Source: Anaerolinea sp.
GTDB lineage: Bacteria > Chloroflexota > Anaerolineae > Anaerolineales > Villigracilaceae
DNA: 19,029 bases
Direction: 5' to 3'
Assembly: GCA_020720965.1 (NCBI GenBank)
Contig: DYNS01000014.1
Coordinates: forward strand, 1 to 19,029
This document shows, one piece after another, positions 13,812-19,029 of this stretch. Both the position numbers and the translations under genes were made by a program. Each line of letters opens with the position of its first letter. Positions within the stretch are counted from its first letter, which is position 1. Under the pieces are notes generated by a model, which was not told the origin of the DNA, ran no database searches, and saw only the letters and a program-made list of their open reading frames with translations.

Positions 13812-14356
13812 AAGAAATTGCCCTGCACCTGTTGGACCTGGTAGAAAACAGCGTGGCGGCGGGGGCGCAGACGGTTGCCATTGACATCTGCGAAGACCTT
13901 GCCGCCGACCGGCTGGATGTTTCGGTGCGGGATGACGGGCGAGGGATGGATGCAGAAACTGCCCGCCGGGTGGTGGACCCGTTTTTTACCAGCCGAACAA
14001 CCCGCAAGGTGGGTCTGGGCATTCCCCTGCTAAAGGGCGCGGCGGAGATGTGCGGCGGCGGTTTGCAGGTGCAATCTACCCCCGGTGCAGGGACTTTGGT
14101 CTCGGTCTGGTTTCAGCACTCGCACATAGACCGGATGCCCCTGGGCAACCTGCCTGGCACGTTTTTGGCGCTTTCTGTGGCGCACCCGCAGGTTCACTGG
14201 TTGTTTTCTTACCGGCGCGGGGAACATTTTTTTGAATATGACGATGCGCCGATTAAAGAGGCGCTGGAAGGGTTGCCGCTTTCTCATCCGCAGGCGCTGA
14301 AGTATTTGCGAGAGTTGTTTGAGGAAGGCGCTCGCCCTGACACCCCTAAACATTAA
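13808..14356 (+). CDS. GHKL/HATPase-domain protein (HydD-like, hydrogenase-cluster type)
   Basis: The protein has 182 residues. The GHKL ATPase domain fills residues 1 to about 100: LLDLVENSVAAGA (N-box), VRDDGRGM, and VDPFFTSRTTRKVGLGIPLLK (G2 box), so ATP binding looks intact. No phosphoacceptor His domain is present. Residues about 100-182 form a conserved extension (MPLGNLPGTFLALSVAHP; FFEYDDAPIKEAL). Proteins of this architecture recur between the NuoE- and NuoF-type genes of [FeFe]-hydrogenase operons in Firmicutes and Thermotogae; their role in the complex or its regulation is unresolved. The start overlaps the NuoE-1 stop (ATGA), indicating coupled translation. Confidence 0.88.
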   Translation: MKEIALHLLDLVENSVAAGAQTVAIDICEDLAADRLDVSVRDDGRGMDAETARRVVDPFFTSRTTRKVGLGIPLLKGAAEMCGGGLQVQSTPGAGTLVSVWFQHSHIDRMPLGNLPGTFLALSVAHPQVHWLFSYRRGEHFFEYDDAPIKEALEGLPLSHPQALKYLRELFEEGARPDTPKH

Positions 14357-14375
14357 CAAACCCTGGAGAACTCTT

Positions 14376-14744
14376 ATGCCAACCGTAAAATCATTGGAAG
14401 ACCTTAAAAAAATCCGCGAAGAAGCCCTGAAGAAACGCGATATTAAAAACGCCCCCGGCAGCGTGCAGGTGATTGTGGGGATGGGAACGCCCGGCATTGC
14501 CGCCGGAGCGCGTGAGACTCTGCGGGAGGTGTTAGCCTTCATCGAAGAGAAAAACCTGCCCAACATCACCGTGCGTCAAACAGGCAACATCGGGCTGGAT
14601 TCGTGGGAGCCTATCCTCCAGGTCAAAATCGGCGAGGACGCGCCCGTGACCTACGGCAAGGTCAGCCCTGCGGCTGCCCGCCAAATTATGGAACAGCACG
14701 TCTTGGGCGGCAAGCCCGTTTCGGCTTACCTCATCCCGGCATAG
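14376..14744 (+). CDS. Thioredoxin-fold ferredoxin-like protein lacking all cysteines
   Basis: The protein has 122 residues and matches the short (2Fe-2S) ferredoxin-like proteins of hydrogenase operons along its whole length: SLEDLKKIREEA, VIVGMGTPGIAAGARETLREVL, RQTGNIGLDSWEPI, VTYGKVSPAAARQIMEQHV and GGKPV. As I recall the family, Cys stands at the positions that are here Pro39, Asn71 and Asp75, and this protein has no cysteine at all. It therefore cannot hold a thiolate-ligated [2Fe-2S] cluster and is more likely a structural or docking subunit. The fold-defining glycines and the rest of the sequence are kept, so it does not look like decay. TGGAGA precedes the ATG at 14376 by about seven bases; NuoF-1 starts eight bases after its stop. 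Confidence 0.88.
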   Translation: MPTVKSLEDLKKIREEALKKRDIKNAPGSVQVIVGMGTPGIAAGARETLREVLAFIEEKNLPNITVRQTGNIGLDSWEPILQVKIGEDAPVTYGKVSPAAARQIMEQHVLGGKPVSAYLIPA

Positions 14745-14752
14745 GCGGCATT

Positions 14753-16546
14753 ATGGCATTTTATCGTTCTCATGTGCTTGTTTCGGTAGACCCGGAATGT
14801 TTGAAACGCGGCGCTCACGAGGTGTTGGACGCGCTGAATGACGAGCTGCTTGCTCAGGGCTTGCTGGACGAAGTGCAGGTGCTGGAAACCTCCCGCATTG
14901 GCGACCCGCACCGGTTTGGACCCGACCTGTTGGTGTACCCGGAAAATGTGCATTACGCCAACCTGGACGTGGACGACATCCCCTACCTGGTGGAGGAGCA
15001 TTTTCTCAAAGGTCGGACGGTAGAAAAGTTCCGCGCTCAGGAAAAAGCCATCAGTGACGAGGAATTGGGCGCACCCAAACCCAAAGAAGTGCGCATTGTC
15101 TTGCGGAACTGCGGCAAGATTGACCCGCACAACATTGAAGATTACATCGCCGAGGACGGCTATTCCGCTTTGGCGAGGGCGTTGACGGAACTCAGCCCAG
15201 AGCAGGTGATAGACGAAGTGGCGAAATCCGGCTTGCGGGGGCGGGGCGGGGCTGGTTTCCCGGCGGCGCGCAAGTGGCAGTTGTGCCGTCAGGTGGCGGA
15301 TAATCCCAAATATCTCACCTGCAACGCGGATGAAGGCGACCCTGGCGCGTTTATGAACCGCCGGGTGCTGGAAAGCGACCCGCATTCTGTGCTGGAAGGG
15401 ATGGTCATTGCCGCGTATGCCATTGGGGCGAGCATGGGCTACGTTTACTGCCGGGCAGAATACCCCATCGCCGTGCAAAACCTGAATATTGCGATTGCCC
15501 AGGCGCGGGAATTTGGCTTTTTGGGGCAGAACATCTTCGGCACCGGTTTTTCCTTTGACCTGGAAGTGCGAATGGGCGCAGGCGCTTTCGTCTGCGGCGA
15601 GGAAACCGCGCTGATTGCTTCCATCGAGGGCAAACGCGGCGAACCTCGCCCGCGCCCGCCTTTCCCCGCACAAAAAGGGGTATGGGGCAAACCAACCAAC
15701 AACAACAACGTGGAAACCTACGCGGTCGTGCCGCAAATTCTGCTGCACGGGGCGGAGTGGTATGCCAGCATGGGAACAGAAAAGAGCAAAGGAACCAAGA
15801 CCTTTGCAGTTGCCGGGGATGTGGTAAACACCGGGCTGATAGAAGTTCCCTTTGGCATTACCCTGCGGGAGGTGGTGTACGATGTGGGCGGCGGCATTAA
15901 GGACGGCAAAGGCTTCAAAGCCATTCAAACCGGGGGACCCATGGGCGGGGGTCTTACCGCCGAGCACCTGGATTTGCCCCTGGATTACGAAGCCCTGACG
16001 GCTGCCGGCTCGATGATGGGTTCTGGCGGCTTGATTGTGATGGACGAAGAAACCTGCATGGTGGATATGGCGCGTTTCTTTATGGAATTTACCCAGGAAG
16101 AATCCTGCGGGAAGTGTACGCCCTGCCGGGTGGGAACCCGCCGCCTGCTGGAACTGCTGGAGAAGATTTGCGATGGGCAAGGCGTGCCGCAAGACCTGAA
16201 CACGCTGGACGACCTGTGCCACGAGATTACGCAAAATTCGCTGTGCGGGCTGGGGCAGGGCGCGCCCAACCCCGTCATCAGCATGATGAAACACTTCCGC
16301 GCCGAGTTTGAAGCCCACATTTACGAAAAGCGCTGCCCTGCCAAAGTATGCCGCGCCCTCATCCACTACCGCATCGAGGAGCAAACCTGCACCGGTTGCA
16401 CCGTTTGCGCCCGCAACTGCCCGGTGGAAGCCATCTCCGGCGCACGCCGTCAGGCACATGTGATAGACCTGGAAAAGTGCATCCGCTGCGGCATTTGCGC
16501 CCAGGTGTGCAACTTTAACGCCGTTGCCGTAGAAAGTGGCAAGTGA
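14753..16546 (+). CDS. NuoF-like NADH-binding flavoprotein 1 with 2[4Fe-4S] tail (HydB type)
   Basis: The protein has 597 residues. Domain order: thioredoxin-fold N-terminus (1-92), NuoF core with FMN motif GRGGAGFP (163-170) and NADH/FMN segment GAGAFVCGEETAL (275-287), SLBB-like part, [4Fe-4S] domain with Cys452, 455, 458 and 498, and a ferredoxin tail with CTGCTVCARNC and CIRCGICAQVC (546-586) for two more [4Fe-4S] clusters. It should oxidise or reduce NAD(H) and pass electrons through several clusters to partner subunits, as HydB does. The N-terminal domain keeps only one of the four usual cluster cysteines (Cys16), so that cluster is probably absent. Start chosen at 14753, where homology begins. 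The last codons run into a repeated motif (see 16535-16565). Confidence 0.95.
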   Translation: MAFYRSHVLVSVDPECLKRGAHEVLDALNDELLAQGLLDEVQVLETSRIGDPHRFGPDLLVYPENVHYANLDVDDIPYLVEEHFLKGRTVEKFRAQEKAISDEELGAPKPKEVRIVLRNCGKIDPHNIEDYIAEDGYSALARALTELSPEQVIDEVAKSGLRGRGGAGFPAARKWQLCRQVADNPKYLTCNADEGDPGAFMNRRVLESDPHSVLEGMVIAAYAIGASMGYVYCRAEYPIAVQNLNIAIAQAREFGFLGQNIFGTGFSFDLEVRMGAGAFVCGEETALIASIEGKRGEPRPRPPFPAQKGVWGKPTNNNNVETYAVVPQILLHGAEWYASMGTEKSKGTKTFAVAGDVVNTGLIEVPFGITLREVVYDVGGGIKDGKGFKAIQTGGPMGGGLTAEHLDLPLDYEALTAAGSMMGSGGLIVMDEETCMVDMARFFMEFTQEESCGKCTPCRVGTRRLLELLEKICDGQGVPQDLNTLDDLCHEITQNSLCGLGQGAPNPVISMMKHFRAEFEAHIYEKRCPAKVCRALIHYRIEEQTCTGCTVCARNCPVEAISGARRQAHVIDLEKCIRCGICAQVCNFNAVAVESGK

Positions 16547-16565
16547 TGACGAGTGGAAAGTGATA
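16535..16565 (+). repeat. Short AGTGGnAAGTGA repeat at the NuoF-1 end
   Basis: AGTGGCAAGTGA (16535-16546) includes the final NuoF-1 codons and stop. It is followed after five bases by AGTGGAAAGTGA (16552-16563), an 11-of-12 match. The piece at 16547-16565 matches 16 of 19 bases of 18692-18710, which lies just after NuoF-2. Confidence 0.7.
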
Positions 16566-17053
16566 TGAACCCAACCAAAGACCTGACCCAAATTGTACAA
16601 ACAGCGGTGGAGCGTCATGGCGCACAGCCGGATGCTTTCATCCCCATTCTGTTGGAAATCAACCACGAGTACGGTTACATCCCGGCGCAGGCAATTCGAC
16701 AGGCGCGGGTGTTGCTGCATCAGCCGGAGGAGCATGTGCTGGTTTCGGAGGGGCAGCTGTACGGGGTGGCTTCTTTTTATCACATGCTGAGTGTGCAGGC
16801 GGTGGGGCGACATGTCGTCAAGTTCTGCGAGAGCGCGCCCTGCCATGTGCAAGGCGGACGGGAGTTGTGGCGGGCTGTTCAACAAGAGTTGGGCTTGCAA
16901 GCCGGAGAAACCGACCCGCAAAACCGCTTCACACTCAAGACCGTCAGCTGCCTGGGCTTGTGCGGGGTCGGTCCTGTGATGGTGGTGGATGACGATGTGT
17001 ACGGAAACGTGACCCCTGAACAATTACCCAATATTTTTGCCCGTTACGAATAG
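16565..17053 (+). CDS. NuoE-like [2Fe-2S] subunit 2
   Basis: The protein has 162 residues from the ATG at 16565; a GTG four codons earlier lies within the repeat and is less likely. The fold and motifs are those of NuoE: FIPILLEINHEYGYIP, YGVASFYHML, then FCESAPCHVQGG (Cys88, Cys93) and CLGLCGVGPVM (Cys129, Cys133), so the [2Fe-2S] site is complete. It is clearly diverged from NuoE-1 in the first 60 residues and the linker. It lies 18 bases after the NuoF-1 stop and eight bases before NuoF-2, with which it presumably forms the NADH-input pair. The RBS is the GGAAAG of the repeat. Confidence 0.93.
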   Translation: MNPTKDLTQIVQTAVERHGAQPDAFIPILLEINHEYGYIPAQAIRQARVLLHQPEEHVLVSEGQLYGVASFYHMLSVQAVGRHVVKFCESAPCHVQGGRELWRAVQQELGLQAGETDPQNRFTLKTVSCLGLCGVGPVMVVDDDVYGNVTPEQLPNIFARYE

Positions 17054-17061
17054 AGGCTGGC

Positions 17062-18684
17062 ATGAAATTCAATCGCTCGCTTGTGTTGGTTTCTAAAGAC
17101 CCGGAGAGTCTGCGGCGGGGCGCGGAGGATGTGTACAAACAATTTCAGAGCAGCCTGGCAGAGTTTGACCTGCAAGGAGAAGTTGCCCTGGCGCCGATTG
17201 CGGACGTGGGGCGGCATGATGCCCTGCCAATGGTCATTATCTACCCGGAAGCCAGCGCTTACGGACCCATCCGCGCCGGGGATGTGCCCCGCCTGGTGGA
17301 AGAACACCTGCTAAAAGGCAGGCAAGTGGAAGACCTGTTTGCCCCGGTGAAAGAACTCTCTGGGCGGGTGGGCTGGCTCAAAAGCCGCAAGGGCGCTCAG
17401 CCCATGGAAAAACGAATCGTCACCCGGCGGGTGGGGCGCATAGACCCGGAAAATATCGAGGATTACATCGCGGAGGAGGGCTATCAGGCGCTGGCAAAAG
17501 CCCTGGCAGCGCAGCCTGCTCAGGTGGTGGAATGGTTGGAGAAATCCGGGTTGCAGGGGCGAGGCGGCGCGGGATTCCCGACCGGGTTAAAGTGGCGCTT
17601 TGTGGCGGGGACAAAATCCGCCAAGAAGTATGTGGTTTGCAACGCCGATGAAAGCGAACCAGGGACTTTTAAGGACCGGGTTATATTGGAAGGCGACCCG
17701 CACAGTATTCTGGAAGCCCTGATAATTGCCGCCTACTGTGTGGGCGCGGACGAGGGTTTTGTGTATGTGCGCGGGGAATATGGTTTGGCGCAAAGCCGCC
17801 TGCAAAACGCCATCTCACAGGCACGGGCATATGGTTTGCTGGGCAAGGACATTTTAGGCAGCGGCTTTTCGTTTGACCTGCACGTTCACAGTGGCGCGGG
17901 GGCTTACGTCTGCGGCGAAGAAACCGCCCTGCTGGAATCGATTGAAGGCAAACGCGGCGAACCTCGCGCCCGCCCGCCTTACCCCACCACTCGCGGCTTG
18001 TGGGGCAAACCCACCCTGGTAAACAACGTGGAAACCCTGGCAAATGTGCCTGCCATTGTGCTCAACGGCGCAGAATGGTACCGCTCTTTTGGAACGCCCT
18101 CCAGCCCTGGCACCAAAACCTACACCATTTTGGGCAATGTAAACTTTCGCGGGTTAATAGAAGTGCCCATGGGAATTACCCTGCGGGAGGTCATTAACAT
18201 CTATGGGCAGGGAATGCCGCCCGGCTCCACCTTCAAACTGGCACAGACCGGCGGCTCCAGCGGTTCCATCATCCCCGCCAGTTTGCAAGATACCCCCATG
18301 GATTTTGAATCGTTCCGCAAAGCCGGGGTTTCGCTTGGCTCTGGGGCGCTGCTCATCTGCGATGAACACACCTGCGCCCTGGATTTAGCCGTAACACTGA
18401 TGAAGTTCTTCCAGTTTGAATCTTGCGGCAAATGCACGCCCTGCCGGGTTGGCACGGCTCGCGCCTACAAAATTCTGACCGATATTCAGAAAGGCAAAGG
18501 CAAGCCCCAAGACCTGGAAACCCTCACCCAACTGGCAGGCGAAATGGAATACGCATCCAACTGCGGGCTGGGGCAAACCGCCTCCGTCCCCATCCGCGAC
18601 ACCCTGCGGCATTTTCGAGCAGAAGTGGAAGCCCACATCCTGCTCGGCGTTTGCCCGGCGGGGGTGTGCAACGTCAATGGGTAG
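17062..18684 (+). CDS. NuoF-like NADH-binding flavoprotein 2
   Basis: The protein has 540 residues. The N-terminal thioredoxin-fold domain (1-92) has no cysteine at all. The NuoF core follows with GRGGAGFPTGLKW (167-179), CNADESEPGTFKDR, GAGAYVCGEETALLESIEGK and the [4Fe-4S] ligands in FESCGKCTPCRVG and NCGLGQ. Unlike NuoF-1 it ends after VCPAGVCNVNG with no ferredoxin tail. The two proteins share the odd N-terminal wording (VLVS.DPE.L.RGA), which points to a common ancestor that had already lost the cluster. It should be an NADH dehydrogenase module passing electrons to the downstream [2Fe-2S] protein. NAD- or NADP-specificity cannot be decided by eye. Confidence 0.95.
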   Translation: MKFNRSLVLVSKDPESLRRGAEDVYKQFQSSLAEFDLQGEVALAPIADVGRHDALPMVIIYPEASAYGPIRAGDVPRLVEEHLLKGRQVEDLFAPVKELSGRVGWLKSRKGAQPMEKRIVTRRVGRIDPENIEDYIAEEGYQALAKALAAQPAQVVEWLEKSGLQGRGGAGFPTGLKWRFVAGTKSAKKYVVCNADESEPGTFKDRVILEGDPHSILEALIIAAYCVGADEGFVYVRGEYGLAQSRLQNAISQARAYGLLGKDILGSGFSFDLHVHSGAGAYVCGEETALLESIEGKRGEPRARPPYPTTRGLWGKPTLVNNVETLANVPAIVLNGAEWYRSFGTPSSPGTKTYTILGNVNFRGLIEVPMGITLREVINIYGQGMPPGSTFKLAQTGGSSGSIIPASLQDTPMDFESFRKAGVSLGSGALLICDEHTCALDLAVTLMKFFQFESCGKCTPCRVGTARAYKILTDIQKGKGKPQDLETLTQLAGEMEYASNCGLGQTASVPIRDTLRHFRAEVEAHILLGVCPAGVCNVNG

Positions 18685-18691
18685 TTTTGGG

Positions 18692-18752
18692 TGACAAGTG
18701 GAAAGCAATACGTAACAAGAAAATCACTTCCCACTTTCCACTTCCCACTTTA
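18692..18752 (+). repeat. Intergenic repeat block: inverted repeat plus CACTTYC heptamers
   Basis: The 96-base spacer before the last gene holds AAGTGGAAAG (18696-18705) and its exact reverse complement CTTTCCACTT (18734-18743), plus about four tandem seven-base units of CACTTCC/CACTTTC type (18725-18752). The 5' piece matches 16 of 19 bases of the spacer after NuoF-1. Similar GTGGAAA heptamer blocks are, as far as I know, dispersed in intergenic regions of unrelated bacterial genomes. A hairpin formed here could cause partial termination between NuoF-2 and the next gene. Confidence 0.7.
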
Positions 18753-18780
18753 TATCACTCGCCACTCTTCAGAGGATTAT

Positions 18781-19029
18781 ATGGTGCAACTCACAATCAA
18801 CGACAAAACAATCGAAGTCCCAGAGGGGACAACCGTCCTGCGTGCCGCCGAGCAAGCCGGAGTTCACATCCCAACCCTGTGCGACCACAAAGAACTGACC
18901 CCCTACGGCGGCTGCCGCCTTTGCATTGTGGAGGTGCAGGGCTTTCGTGTACCCATCGCCTCCTGCACTTTGCCTGTGAGTAACGGCATGGTCATACACA
19001 CCGAAACCGAGTCGCTCAAAAAGTCTCGC
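18781..19029 (+). CDS. [2Fe-2S] ferredoxin-domain start of a NuoG/HydA/FdhA-type subunit (partial)
   Basis: Only the first 83 residues are present. They form a plant-type [2Fe-2S] domain: MVQLTINDKTIEVPEGTTVL, then Cys34 in IPTLCDHKEL, YGGCRLCIVEV and ASCTLPV, giving the C-x10-C-x2-C-x(n)-C spacing of the N-terminus of complex I subunit NuoG, [FeFe]-hydrogenase HydA and NAD-linked formate dehydrogenase alpha subunits. AGAGGA lies about six bases before the ATG. As the partner of NuoE-2/NuoF-2 it probably carries electrons between the flavoprotein and a catalytic site. Which enzyme this is can only be told from the part beyond the window. Confidence 0.9.
   Translation, partial: MVQLTINDKTIEVPEGTTVLRAAEQAGVHIPTLCDHKELTPYGGCRLCIVEVQGFRVPIASCTLPVSNGMVIHTETESLKKSR

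Noticed and set aside
14726..17023. A 765-codon open frame on the minus strand opposite NuoF-1 and NuoE-2
   Set aside because: It is antisense to well-recognised genes, has no family motif, is rich in His/Gln/Ala as expected for a shadow of GC-biased codons, and has no promoter or ribosome-binding site.
18692..18752. CRISPR-like array in the last spacer
   Set aside because: The repeat units are about seven bases and contiguous with no spacers; it is a minisatellite-like block.

Overview
The window looks like a chromosomal segment of an anaerobic or facultative member of the Chloroflexota, most likely Anaerolineae. This is an inference from four things: moderately high GC, Ser/Thr/Pro-rich exported linkers, a fused FtcD, and a hydrogenase-type NuoE/NuoF cluster with DRTGG, CBS-HATPase and PHP satellite genes. 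No rRNA, tRNA, CRISPR array, transposase or phage gene was seen.

Region 1 (1-5976, minus strand) reads as one long convergently spaced set of genes. From upstream to downstream these are bifunctional ftcD (histidine/formimino-glutamate catabolism, with its own good promoter), an M23 lipoprotein overlapping it by a GTGA, a small coiled-coil protein, a membrane protein (coiled coil, GTPase-partner-like core, one TM segment, Ser/Thr/Pro linker, SH3-like tail), a Rab-like small GTPase, a PAS-GGDEF protein that stops just after its GGEEF motif, and the start of a family 2 glycosyltransferase. The coiled-coil/membrane/GTPase trio followed by GGDEF looks like a cell-envelope signalling module.

Region 2 (5977-10660, plus strand) starts with a divergent promoter region. 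A 5' leader rich in hairpins precedes a glycine-rich RRM protein with a stem-loop behind it. Then come a PfkB-type sugar kinase, a cytochrome b5-like small protein and a degenerate histidine-kinase-like protein, closed by a strong intrinsic terminator. A GH13 alpha-glucosidase and a small YHS-domain protein follow.

Region 3 (10621-19029, plus strand) is a redox enzyme locus. DRTGG, CBS-HATPase, second DRTGG-like and PHP genes are followed by a separate promoter and then NuoE-1, an HATPase, a thioredoxin-fold protein, NuoF-1 (with a 2[4Fe-4S] tail), NuoE-2, NuoF-2 and the start of a [2Fe-2S] NuoG/HydA/FdhA-type subunit that runs off the window. The catalytic subunit is not visible, so hydrogenase, formate dehydrogenase or another NADH-linked complex all remain possible.

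The most notable signals are: (a) two identical-arm inverted repeats, TTGTGA-N6-TCACAA, one before each half of the redox locus, one of them lying over the predicted transcription start of the NuoE-1 operon, as expected for a Rex-like NADH-sensing repressor; (b) loss of nearly all [2Fe-2S] ligand cysteines in three thioredoxin-fold domains of the same locus while both NuoE subunits keep theirs; (c) the GTPase/membrane-partner/GGDEF module with a truncated cyclase and a GTPase lacking the Ras Gln61 equivalent; (d) a three-hairpin leader before the RRM gene.
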